Below are positions 12,213-23,500 of a DNA stretch of 64,000 nucleotides, in pieces. The notes under the pieces are model-generated. The model searched no databases and was not told where the DNA came from. It worked only from the letters and a program-made list of their open reading frames with translations. Each line of letters starts with the position of its first letter. Position 1 is the first letter of the stretch. The stretch comes from Cornus controversa (taxonomy: Eukaryota; Streptophyta; Magnoliopsida; Cornales; Cornaceae), in assembly GCA_026545225.1 (NCBI GenBank), contig CM048849.1, positions 52,026,836-52,090,835 of the forward strand, in the 5' to 3' direction. Both the position numbers and the translations under genes were made by a program.

Positions 12213-15200
12213 AAAATGAAAATAAAATACAAACTCTCCTCAGCTCAAATCTGTAATAATCAGGTTTGTATTAATACCAGTTTTCTTTAAATAAAAAATC
12301 TCAATCAACAAATCATTCTTAGAACTCCTTTTTTATCTTTATTACAAATGACAGTTGATTCCACGGGAATCAGTTCTAATTTCAATGGGGATAAAATCTG
12401 TTTTAAATTTATTTATCCTCTTCAGGAAAGTTTAATCGATCAATTCTCTGAAAAAATATTTAATCATAAAAAATAAACATATTTTTCCCTTCAAACAAAT
12501 CTGACTCATGAGAAAATTGCCCTACAAATATCTCCAGAATCTTTTCAACTCAAAGTAAAAGATTTCCAAGCCACTCTAAAACAAGAGATTTGTTCTAACC
12601 TTTCCAATGCTTTCTGGCATAGAAAGAAACATATAGTCTCTTTACCTTATATCCCCGACTTTAATGAAAAGAATATTCCAACTAAAACTAGACCCATTCA
12701 AATGAATCAAGATATGATAGAAGTTTGCAAGACTGAAATTCAAGATCTTCTTACAAAGAATTTAATTCTCCCCAGTCATTCTCCATGGAGTTGTGCATTT
12801 TATGTCATTAAAAATGTAGAACTTTAAAGAAGATCACCAAGACTCGTCACCAATTACCAGTCATTAAATAAAGTTTTACAATGGATCAGATACCCGATCC
12901 CAAATAAACGAGATCTGCTCAAACGATTATTTAATGCCAAAATATTTTTCAAATTTGATTTGAAATCAGGGTTTGGCAAATTCAAGTCATCAATAAAGAT
13001 CGATATAAAACTGCATTCACCATCCCATTTGGACACTATGAATGGAATGCCATGCCTTTTGGCCTAAAAAATGCTCTCTCTGAATTCTAGAGAATTATGA
13101 ATGACATCTATAATCCTTATACTACTTTTAGCATAGTTAAATTTTTATTACATAATATTCATTTAGGGAAAATCATCCCAATAGATAGATCAATTAATTT
13201 TGCAAAAAAAAATTCGGATGAGATAAAAGATAAGACCCAACTCCAACGATTTTTAGGAAGTCTTAATTATATTTCTGATTTCTATAAAAATCTTGCACAA
13301 GACACTGCAATTCTCTATTAAAGGTTACAAAAAAAATCCTCCACCATGGACCGCTCAGCATACAGAAGCGCTATTCAAAAAATCAAATTAAAGGCTAAAT
13401 TCATTCCATGTTTATGCCTTCCTAATCCTTCTGCTTTTTATAAGATTGTAGAAACAGATACTTCAGAAACAGGATATGGTGGCATCCTCAAGCAAGTGAT
13501 GGATGGAAAAGAACAATTAGTTTGATTCACATCCAAAACATGAAATCTTTCCAACAAAACTATTCCACCATCAAAAAGGAAATCCTTGTTATAGTTCTCA
13601 ACGTCCTTAAATTTGAAGGAGATCTTAACCAAAAATTTGTTTTACGGATAGACTACAAGGCAGCCAAAGATGTCCTCCAAAAGGATGTTAAAAATATTGC
13701 CTCTAAGCAAATTTTTGCTAGATGACAGGCTCTTTTCTCTATTTTCGATTTTGATATTGAATATATTAAAGGAGAATCAAATTCCTTCATTGATTTTCTA
13801 ACTCGTGAATTTTTGCAGGGAAAACAATGAGAACAACTGCTTCCCCAAGTCAAGGGAGTTATCCTGAAGAGCACCAATCCAAAGGCAAAGAACCTTTAAA
13901 CCCTCCTTTACCAAAATACTTTACCCATGACACATTATGGCCTGTAATTTCCATCAAAAGAGATGAAATCCATTTACCTACCAAAGAAATTATCCAAATT
14001 TATTTCCCAGAAAACAACCATTATCCTCCTCAAGTTGCAGGAAATGATCGATGGTATTTTGAAGAAATTCTCACCTGTACAAAATCTGCAGAAATAGAGC
14101 ATAAGACCTCCTCCGGGTTAATTTTTTTCCAAAAGTCCTCTTCTCATTTCACCCAAATTGGGTTTTCTCAATTAAAAATTCTTAGAATCCTTTCAGGAAA
14201 GGAATGGGGCGATCCTTCTAGAACAAGAAGAATTTCTCATGCTTCTAATATTTTTCCCCGAGAATTTAACTTTTTTTTATTATCAAAAAGCGTGAAAATT
14301 CATCCTTTACCTTCAAAATAATAAATTCAAGCACTCTTGGTTTATAACCTTTGTCAAGAATAAATTCTCTCAAGAAATCCCTTCATGGTTTTATAGCTGG
14401 TGGACTCAATTAGGTCCTGATCCAGGAATTTTACCTATACCCCTTCAAAAATCCTTTAATGCATTTGATTGCATGCTCAGGACAAGTTCCTCTTATCCCG
14501 TTGATTCTCTCCTCGATTTTATGACAAAATTTGTCATTTCATAGATTATTGGATGGCAATATGTTGTTGATACTTTAGAAAGTCCTCCTAACTTGTGTCG
14601 ACAGATTGCTTCTAAATGATGGCATAAATTTAATTATGATCATATCAACCTTTGCCAAATTGAGAAAATGACTGATTTTTACATTAAAGCCGAACCCTTC
14701 CAACCACTACCCAATCCTAATGACATGGATAAATTATTCACTTTAAGAAAAACCATTAAAGATAAAATTCTTAGCAAAAACATAAAAATTTCAAAGGAAG
14801 ATTTAAGGGAGCAAATTGTTTTTCCATCTTGCATGAGCTTTTTCTGATTGTGAATCAGATCAATCCCTCAATTTAGGAGACAATGTCTCTTTTATTTCTA
14901 AAATTAAAGATGACTGTTTTGGTTTCGCTTTAAAATAATGATATAATAAAGGCAAATTGTCTTTCTATAAAGTAAAGTTTTCTGGTGTCTCTTTAAAATA
15001 GTGATATAATAAAGACAAACTGTCTTTCTGTAAAGTAAACTTTTATGTAATAATTCATTCAGCGGACAAATTGTCCTCGAATGCAAGAAGATTCCTTTTC
15101 TTTCCCGCCAGCATCTTTTCCTGCAATTAATTTCAAATGGAGCTGACATCCTTATCCCTTAATGAATTAAATTCAAGTCTGGAGTTGAGATCCGGATAAT

Positions 15201-15418
15201 GTTCTTATATGTGGCGAGACACCTTAGTTTTCAGAAAATATTTTTGCAGTTTATTAAAACTTTTCAGGTCTCCCGTCTCAGTCTAGAAGAACTACCAAGT
15301 CTTTGTAAGTTTGTTAATGCCTTGTAATACTTTACGTTTTGTGTTTGTTTATGAATGATACCAGTAAGTTGTTTTATTTTATTTTCGTCTGGTTTCTCGT
15401 TTCCTAATCCCGCATATA

Positions 15419-15882
15419 TATATATTTGATATTTTTATTATTGAAGAGTGTTACACAAATAAAAACTCAGATTTTTAATGCAGAATTTTCATTTAGAATG
15501 ATGTAAAAGTACGTTGTAATTTTTTTTCTTAGAGCCAATTTTTTTGTTGGTAAGACATATATATATATGTATGGGTCGGGTGGGAACATTTGATGAGCAT
15601 TTATAGAAGCATCAAGCATGCAAGTACCAAGCTAGTCTTCTTTGGAACTGAAATTTGTTATTTAGATTATGCTGGTTTTACTGTTAAAATTACAAGGTAG
15701 ATAACATGAGGTCAAGTCCTGTTTTGGCATTAGTCGTTAATTTATGTCTTACCAACAAAAAAAATGGCTCTAATAAAAAAAATTACAACGTACTTTTGCA
15801 CCATTCTAAATGAAAATTCTGCATTAAAAATCTGAGTTTTTATTTGTGTAACACTCTTCAATAATAAAAATATCAAATATAT
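15419..15882. repeat. Long near-perfect inverted repeat (hairpin)
   Basis: The arms are about 15419-15558 and 15744-15882. Read on opposite strands they differ at only about four or five of some 136 positions, including small A-run differences, and enclose a loop of about 185 bp. No coding motif or transposase trace is visible. The left arm starts at the TA run bordering the viral fossil. It could be a foldback MITE, or an inverted duplication able to give a long double-stranded RNA if transcribed. Confidence 0.85.
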
Positions 15883-16038
15883 CCATATATAGCAAGGATG
15901 AAGGTATCTTGTATATATTGTACAAATGTCCCCCCTGTCAGGTAACATATCTTCTTGTACATGTATATGCAACTCTTGGATATGAAAATGAGTGCTCGAT
16001 ATATCCAAACAAGACTCACACTGGTTAGTTAAAAATTA

Positions 16039-16095
<57 letters not shown>

Positions 16096-16372
16096 TAAGG
16101 AAATGATATACAGTATTCTTGTTTGGATAAAATAAAGGAAAGAAAAGAAAAGAATAATAATAACTAAATTAACAGTATATCTTATACAATGTTATGTGAT
16201 TAAATAGGACATGTGTGAAATAACAATTTTTTCTTTCTGATTGTTGAGGGCAATACTAAGTATTCCTCTGTCATATTCTCTCTCTCCATTTAAACTATTC
16301 GAACACAAAACATATTATCCCTTTTCTTTTCTTTTTTTTTTTTCTTATCCTTCTATCCAAAGGAAGCCTTAC
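15883..16372. other. Intergenic with long TA microsatellite
   Basis: A pure TA run of about 50 bp occupies roughly 16041-16091. The rest is AT-rich DNA with a CT-rich patch near 16320-16345. No gene is seen. Confidence 0.6.
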
Positions 16373-16445
16373 CTTTTGGATTAAAAAATCATTATTTTTT
16401 ATTTGTGAAACTAACAAATATCACCTCCCTACTTTTTGGAAAAAA
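16373..16445 (+). repeat. Outer piece of UGT duplication unit 2
   Basis: This segment (CTTTTTGGATTAAAAAATC-like, then ATTATTTTTTATTTGTGAAAC) matches 5395-5475 upstream of UGT copy 1. It therefore marks the far upstream part of the duplicated unit, now separated from the rest of unit 2 by inserted DNA at about 16460-17927. Confidence 0.65.
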
Positions 16446-16459
16446 CAAAAAGAGAGTTG

Positions 16460-17490
16460 GTATTCGCGCTCCATAAATATACTTTGGCACTCCAACTTCT
16501 TATTTTGGTAAATATAATGACTAAATTATCCTCTTAGTATTCTATTTCAATTAAAAAGAATTTCTTTCTATGTGTTGATTATTCACTTTACTTATTTTTT
16601 TTACTAAAAATTGTCTCTCTTTTTGCTAAAGCTTAACTTCATCTTATTGTTAAAAATATTGAATCAATTAGGAAAAAAAAAATTGAGTTGCAGGCAGAAG
16701 AAAAAAAATTACCAAAAAATCAAAGTTGTGATAGTTAACTACCCTCTCAAAAAAATTAAACTAATAAAAAATTTAAAAAATTCTCTTACGTATCTCTTCA
16801 TTTTCAAGATGGAGTAGTTTCCATAGTGGTTTATTTTCTTTCTACATTTTGCTGATTACGTACATTACGTGCTCTGTTATGGTTCCAATAAGTGATTTTC
16901 TTGAGAATTATGGATTTGATTGGGTGGAATTATTTTTTTTCCTATGTATTATGTTGTGGTATTTTAAAAATCTTTTAATTTGATTTGTGATTTTTTGGAA
17001 CAGATGAATATTAGTTCTTAGAACAAAATTCATAGTGATATTTGCCTTTAGAAGCAAAATTAGTACTTTTAAAAATCTTTTACGAGAAAAATAAGTACTT
17101 TCAAAACCAAAAGTTTGGAATTTATATGTTTTATTTTTAACATCAATTGAATTTAAATCTCATTGTGCCAGTCGCTTTTGTACATTCTACACTTTTTGGG
17201 TTATGGGAAGTAGTTAAGAAAAGATAACAAAAGAATAATACTTTTGAATTAAGAAAAGAGAAAGAAATATAAGAACTTGTTATTAGTTTTTTTTGGAATA
17301 GTAAGTCTCCAACTCAATTTTTTTATATTTGATTCAAAATCTTTTTAAACTAATATAGAGCAAGAGTGTGAGCAAATCAACCCATTAAAAGATAATTTTT
17401 TTAATTAAAATATAATACTAAGAGGGCATGATGGTCATTATATTTATCAAAACAAAGAATTGAAGCGTGAGAGAATATGTGTGGGGAATG
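16460..17490. mobile_element. Probable DNA transposon with ~75-bp degenerate inverted ends
   Basis: The left end, about 16480-16560 (TTTTGGTAAATATAATGACT, then CCTCTTAGTATT), matches on the opposite strand the right end at about 17395-17480 (CTAAGAGGGC, then GTCATTATATTTATCAAAAC). Identity by eye is about 70-75 percent. The interior holds no transposase. I could not fix the target duplication, so the family is open. The position, inside UGT unit 2 but absent from unit 1, fits an insertion after the gene duplicated. Confidence 0.45.
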
Positions 17491-17716
17491 CCGGCATAGT
17501 TGTTGGTGAGAAGTAATGGGGAGCCTGGATGGACTACTAATATAGAGCAAGAGAGTGAACAAATCAAAAGATAACTTTTTTAATTAAAATATAATTCTAA
17601 AATTATTATATTTATCAAAACAAATAATTGAAGCGCAAGAGAATATGTGTGGAAAAAATAAAGAATTGGAAATTAATGAATGCCGGCATAGTTGTTGGTG
17701 AGAAGTAATGGAGGGT
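17350..17716. repeat. Tandem duplication of the element's right end
   Basis: Two copies offset by about 186 bp share CTAATATAGAGCAAGAG near their start, the TTAATTAAAATATAAT core, and GCCGGCATAGTTGTTGGTG before the end. The second copy carries small internal differences. The segment is non-coding. Confidence 0.75.
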
Positions 17717-17800
17717 GGATGGACTCTTAGTTAAGGAACAGTTCACGGGTAGATATTCAGCAGTGTGTCGGGCACCCACCCAGCTAATAAAAATAGACAT

Positions 17801-17927
17801 TTTTTTTTTTTTTTGCAAGGCAATGTAAAGTTTGTTAGTGTTAGCAATTAGTTGGGGGTGGGGGAATCGAACCTAGGCGGGCAACACAAATGTACAAGCT
17901 CCTATCCACTGGGCGACGAAGCCTCGC
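17801..17927 (-). mobile_element. tRNA-derived SINE with target duplication
   Basis: On the minus strand the element has a pol III A-box-like TCGCCCAGTGG and a B-box GGTTCGATTCC at tRNA-like spacing, and ends in a poly(A) tail (the T run at 17801-17814). The flanks CTAATAAAAATAGACAT (17784-17800) and CTAATAAAATAGACAT (17928-17943) are a one-base-different target duplication of about 16 bp, as made by LINE-driven insertion. The clean flanks suggest a fairly recent insertion. Confidence 0.85.
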
Positions 17928-17984
17928 CTAATAAAATAGACATACGAAATAACGACTCATTAAATATCTTCTCGACAGTTCACC

Positions 17985-18830
17985 AAGTACCAACCTACCC
18001 CTAACTTTTCTATGTAAATATATATATTTATATGTATGAATGGTCATATATTGTCCAGTATCGTTGTTGCTACTCTTTCTGTCCGTTTTAAAAATTAGAA
18101 GACCTCCCTCAACAGCCAAGGCCTTCCAAATTACGCGGTAAACGTATGCACTCTCCATACTTGGTTTCATTATTCTGCAAATTTAGGAACAGTGATGTGT
18201 ATGTGTGTCTAATGTGTGTGTGTGTATATATAGATTGATGTGTACTGCGGAGGAACAATGATTAATTAAGAATGTGGATTTTTCATCTCAATTTCACAGA
18301 GAGTTCATTTCTTTTCATGGTAGCCTATGAGTTTAAATCTTTGACAGAGAGAGTTCATTATTTTTTTCCCTTCATAAAATTTTATATCAAAGGAAATAAA
18401 CAGAGAAGATCTTTTAATCAGGTCATCACGTATATATCTGCTTCTGTATGTTCGGTAAACGAAGAGAATTATTCTCAACACAGTTTTGTGATTCTTTTGG
18501 CCATTTTTGTGTAAAATTGATTTCACTTTTAAGCGGTACTGTTATGCATGTATGGAGGATTTGGCCATTGTATCAATAGTTTGCTAGAGTTTGAAGTGAT
18601 ATGAATGCACAAGTATGTATCTACAGTTATTCATACACTGTGTATAAGTTAATTTTGCCCTTTCTTAATTTAAACAAGTCATTTTGTAAATAGTACCAAT
18701 AATTTAAATAAGACAGTGCTTTTTGTGATAAATTGCAGGATCTTCCCCTTTTAGAATTACAGTAACTTGCAAAGGAGTGTGCCCTTAATTGTAAAAGGAT
18801 CAGTGGACGCACATATATTCATATATATAT
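17985..18830 (+). promoter_or_regulatory. Promoter and leader of UGT copy 2, with likely 5'-UTR intron
   Basis: This region is homologous to the DNA upstream of UGT copy 1, including the phrase TGTCCGTTTTAAAAATTAGA. A leader intron is likely at 18138-18738: donor GCG|GTAAACG, acceptor ATTGCAG|GATCTTCC, the same signals as in copy 1. It is longer than its partner by about 210 bp. The short leader exon after it ends in a TA run before the ATG. Confidence 0.5.
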
Positions 18831-20207
18831 ATGGGAAACAAAACCTTTCACATAGCTATGTACCCATGGTTTGCCATGGGCCACCTCACTCCCTATCTTC
18901 ATATCTCCAACAAACTTGCTGAGAGAGGCCACAAAATCTCTTTCTTCATACCCAACAAAACACAAACCAAGGTAGAGCATTTTAATCTCCATCCACACCT
19001 CATCAACTTCATCTTTGTCACTGTTCCACACGTCAACGGCCTCCCTCCCGGCTCTGAAACAACCGCAGATGTCCCATATCCATTGCATTCTCTGATCATG
19101 GCTGCCATGGATCTCACAAAACCCACCATTGAATCTTTTCTTAAAGACCTCAAACCTAACTTTGTTTTCTTTGATTTTACTCATTGGTTACCGGCCTTGG
19201 CTCGCCCTTTAGGCATTAAGTGCATACGTTATTGCGTCCTAAGCCCTGCAACTGTTGGTTACTTGTTAAGCCCGGCACGAAGACTCAACGAAAAACAGTT
19301 GAATCAAGCTGATTTAATGGAGCCTCCAATTGGTTTTCCTCTTTCATCTATCAAGCTAAGTGCTCATGAAGCTCGTGAACTATTCAATGGAATTGTGAAA
19401 TAGTATGGTATTGGCGTATCCTTCATGGAACGTCTTTTAATCTCATACACTGAATGTGATGCCATTTGTTTCAACACCTGTAAAGAGATTGAAGGTCCTT
19501 ATATTGATTACCTCGAAAACCAGTTCAAGAAGCCGGTGATACTGTCCGGGCCGGTTGTGCCAGAGCAGCCAACTTCAACCCTAGAAGAGCAATGGACAAG
19601 GTGGCTGGACAATTTCGAAGCTAAAACTATGATTTTCTGTTCATTTGGAAGTGAGTGTGTGCTTGAAAAGGATCAGCTTCAAGAACTGGTTTTGGGTTTG
19701 GAGCTAACAGGTTTCCCCTTTTTTGCTGCCCTGAAGCCGCCTGTTGGGGCTGAAACAATTGAATCGGCTTTGCCTGAAGGGTTTGAGAGGAGGACTAAAG
19801 AGAGAGGAGTGGTTCATGGAGGTTGGGTTCAGCAACAGCTGATTTTGGGACACCCTTCAGTGGGGTGCTTTGTGACCCACTGTGGTTCGGGGTCGTTGTT
19901 GGAAGCTATGGTGAATGATTGCCAATTGGTGCTAATGCCAAATGCAGGTGAGAAAATCATCAATGCAAGATTGATGGGTGGGGATTTGAAAGTTGGAGTG
20001 GAGGTTGAGAAGGGTGAAGAGGATGGGGTTTTTACTAGGGAGGGTGTCGGCAAGGCAATAAGGTCGGTAATGGATGTTAATGGTGAATTGGGGAAGGAGG
20101 TAATGGCTAACCATGCAAAATGGAAGGAGTTCTTATTAAGCAAGGGGCTTGAGAGCTCTTATATTGATAGTTTTATTCAAAATTTGCATTGTCTGTTGAA
20201 ATATTAG
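18831..20207 (+). pseudogene. UGT79-like glycosyltransferase, copy 2, one in-frame stop
   Basis: This is a tandem copy of the gene at 6175-7551: same length (459 codons including stop), no indels, and about 48 residue differences by hand count, so roughly 90 percent identity. The catalytic His18 and Asp115 are present, and it keeps Pro21 where copy 1 has Ser. Codon 191 is TAG at 19401-19403, where copy 1 has GAG, and would cut the protein before the donor-binding half. The PSPG motif ends E-K where copy 1 has D-Q; these two positions normally contact the donor sugar, so even the full-length product would probably have altered activity. The stop is the only disabling change I see, so loss is recent, or the stop is an allele or sequencing error. 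Its leader and promoter are still recognisable. Confidence 0.85.
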
Positions 20208-20349
20208 TGATACACTTCGCTATTTGACTATATATATGACTGCGGAAAAAAAAAGGTTCTACATTAAAAATGTTTCTTGGCATGAAATTGGAGCCTTGAA
20301 TTAAGGGAATATAAATTTTCTTCAATCAAATAGTGTTATATATTGTTAA

Positions 20350-20530
20350 AACAACAATGCTACACATCATAAAATTATTTCATGAATTTTTATCATGAAT
20401 GATGTGGCAATTAAATGGTGAGTTAATATTGGTGGGATTCCTTCCATACATGAAATTTTAATAATATTATCATCTGTCACATCATTCATAATGACAATTC
20501 ATAATAAAATTTCATAAAGTTTAGCATTTT
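20350..20530. mobile_element. MITE with inverted ends
   Basis: The left part (AATGCTACACATCATAAAAT, then TCATGAATGATGTGGCA) pairs with the right part (TGTCACATCATTCATAATGA, then TTTCATAAAGTTTAGCATT) on the opposite strand. The element is about 180 bp with no coding capacity. The target duplication is not clear, so the superfamily is open. The copia 5' LTR begins only a few bases after it. Confidence 0.55.
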
Positions 20531-20534
20531 CCAT

Positions 20535-23500
20535 TGTTAAAATATATTAATATATTTAACTTTTTTCAAATCCAATTAGGATTCCTATGATTAGGGATTT
20601 ACTATGTATATGATAACTTGCTCTTTACTCACCTACCTTTTTTCTTCTCCTATATATATATGCTCTCACTGTATACTATTTCTCATACCATTCATTAATA
20701 TAATAAAGAGATATTCTTTCTTTTCCTCTTATTTCTAACATAGTATCAGAGCAAGGATTTTAAATGTCTTTTCACTTAATCGTTTTCATCACTCAAAAAG
20801 AACTCTTTTCTATTTCGTGCTGATACTCAACTTTCTGGAACTTGTTTTCATCTTTTGAATATATCAAATCGAAGCCCAAGACGTCAAAAAATATATATAT
20901 AAAAAAAATCAGCTCAAAATGTCATCATCCACGTCAACACCACGTCATCGCTGACTCAGCAGCATACAGTGTCACGTCATCATCCATGTCATATGCCACA
21001 TCGTCAATGACTCAACATACAATACATGTCATCATCCACGCCATCGCTAACTCATCTGTCACATCCTCTTTCTCTGCCATGTCATCATGTACTGCCACGT
21101 CAGCAATAGTAACAAAAAAAAATCCAGGGCCTACCTTTCGTGAAATTTTGCGCTAATTCTAATTTTCCAGTCGGTTTTGTTATTTGGACTTTCTAAATGG
21201 CTCAACATGAGATTTTTCACCCCAAAATGAGATTTCAGTCTGTCTTCACTTCACCGATATTCTTCTTTTCGGCCTTCACTCAACAGATATTCTTCTTATT
21301 TTTGTCACAATTGTGGTAACAAACAGTGAGCATAGTCATTTCATCCTAAAATTAGTGAACGTTCTTGCAGATACTATCGCAAATCAGGGCATATAATTGA
21401 GAAATATTTTAAACTTACTAGACCTCGCAATGCTGCCACTGTAGTTACCATAGAAGTAGTGTCATCTCATCCTTCTCCTTCTGAGGCATCTCCATTTACA
21501 TTTTCTGCTACTGATCTGAAGGTAATTCTCAACCAGGTTCTATCCAAGCAATCAGATTCAAGCTCATCTAACTCTACTTTCTCAATCGTACCAGGTACAC
21601 CTAATTCATGATTTTTGGACTCTGCTTGCTGCAATCATATGACACCTAATCATACTTTGCTCACTGCTCAGACTCCTACATCTCATGCCCATATTATTCA
21701 CACAGCTAATAACTCCACTATGGCCATTAGTCACATAAAACACTGTCTCTCAATCAAATTTATATGTTCCTAATGTTTATCTTGTTCCCAATCTGTCTTT
21801 TAACCTTTTGTCTGTTGGTCAATTGACTGAACTAGGTTTAAATTTAACCTTTTCCTGTACTGGCTATGTTGTATAGGATCGCATTCGTCAAACAGGTCAG
21901 ATTATTAGAACAGGTCGTAAGACAAGACGCCTATTTGAGCTTTCTTCCTTACATCTACCTACTTTATATGTCAGAGCTGCATCTACACAAAGTAGTATAC
22001 CTACTCTTCAGTTATGACATTCTCATTTGGGTCATGCATCGATATCTAGAGTCAAAAATATCGCATCTAAGGGTTTGTTAGGATCAGTTAAAATCGATTC
22101 TTTTGATTGCATTTCTTATCAATTAGGCAAACAACCTGCTTTACCATTTAATAACAGTGAGTCATTTGCTTCTTCTCCTTTTGATCTTGTTCATTCTGAT
22201 ATTTGGGGACCTTCTCGTGTATCTACCATGGGTGGGGCACAATATTTTGTTATATTTCTGGACAATTTTTTATGATTCACTTGGATATTTTTAATGAAAA
22301 ATCATTCTGAATTACTCAACATCTTTTGTGATTTCACCAAAATGGTTTTAACTCAATTTTTCACAAATATTAAAACTTTTCGTTCTGATAATGCTACAAA
22401 ATATAGGCAAAATAAATTTCAAAATATTCTCAAACACTATGATACTATTTTTTACTCTTCTTACCCTGGTACATTTCAACAAAATGGTCAAGTTGAACGA
22501 AAATTTTGACATATTTTAGATTTGACTTGATCACTTGTCATTTCTTCTTTTGTACCATCATCTTTTTAGGGTAAAACATCTCTCACTGCTGTCTATATCA
22601 TGAATCGCGTACCCACACCACTTTTACAAAATCAAATACCTTATGAGCATCTTTACAGGCAGGTTCCTGACTATAGTAATCTTAAAGTTTTTGAGTGTGC
22701 TTGTTTTATTCTTCTTCATCCTAATGAGTGAACAAAATTATAACCTCGTGCTCAGCTCTGTTGTTTTCTTGGGTATGGACTTGAACAAAAGGGACATAGG
22801 TGTTACGATCCAGTTGCGAGATGCCTTAGAGTCTCTCATCATGTTATTTTTTGGGAGCATAAAATGTTTCATACGTTATCCAAATTCATTGGTATTCCAG
22901 ATCAGCAATTTTTTATTTCTTCTTTACATACATCTACAAATCTTTTTTCAGATTCTCCTTCTGCTAGCTCATCAAATACAGTTGACCCTTCTGCCTCATC
23001 ACATATGGTTGACCCTCCTGTAGTTGAGTTCCAATCATCTGTCCCACCTGAGGCTCTTGATGTTGCTACTGCTTTGGATCCTCGTCGATCCACTCAGGTA
23101 AGAACCTCCCATGCACATCTTTATGACTATCATTGTTATCATGTTCTTGCAACCTTTTATGAACCTCACACTTTTCGCGAGACCATCTCTAACCCTTTAT
23201 GGTAGCGAGCAATGAAAAAAAGAGTTAGATGCACTTACCCAGACTCATACATGGGATCTAGTTGAATTGTCTCCAAGTAAGCCTGTCATTGGAAATAAAT
23301 GGGTCTACAAAATCAAGACTCGTTTAGATGGGTCTGTTAAGCGTTATAAAGCCCGACTTGTGGCAAGGGGGTTCACACAGGAGTATGGCATCGATTATAA
23401 GGAGACTTTTGCTCATATTGCTCGTTTTCCTTCTGTCCATATTCTTATTGTTGTGGCTGCTTCCCGTCATTGGAAATTTTTTCAGATGGATGTCAAAAAA

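Larger units (their letters stand above)
7790..15412 (+). mobile_element. Endogenous pararetrovirus, florendovirus-like fossil
   Basis: This is a plant virus relic of family Caulimoviridae. An initiator tRNA-Met primer site (TGGTATCAAAGCC) lies at about 7854. After it, in viral order, come a short leader-proximal part (8028-8258), a movement-protein zone with an FNCYPNFSFSLADP motif (about 8400-8580), a coat-protein zone (about 9900-10860) ending in a zinc knuckle CFKCGKKGHY, a protease zone (about 11530), reverse transcriptase (about 12660-13330), RNase H (about 13400-13820) and a separate downstream frame (13827 to about 14850). The layout of one long polyprotein plus a downstream frame of unknown role fits Florendovirus best. 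The tail (about 15365-15412) repeats sequence found at 7800-7850, as expected for a circular viral genome entered with overlap. It is broken in well over ten places and cannot be active. A TRIM is inserted in the protease zone. TA repeats border both ends. Confidence 0.85.

Noticed and set aside
20842-21156. Ser/Thr/Ala-rich open frame after the copia 5' LTR
   Set aside because: Arises from short 'ACGTCATCATCC' repeats; it does not look like a host gene and lies within the copia fossil.
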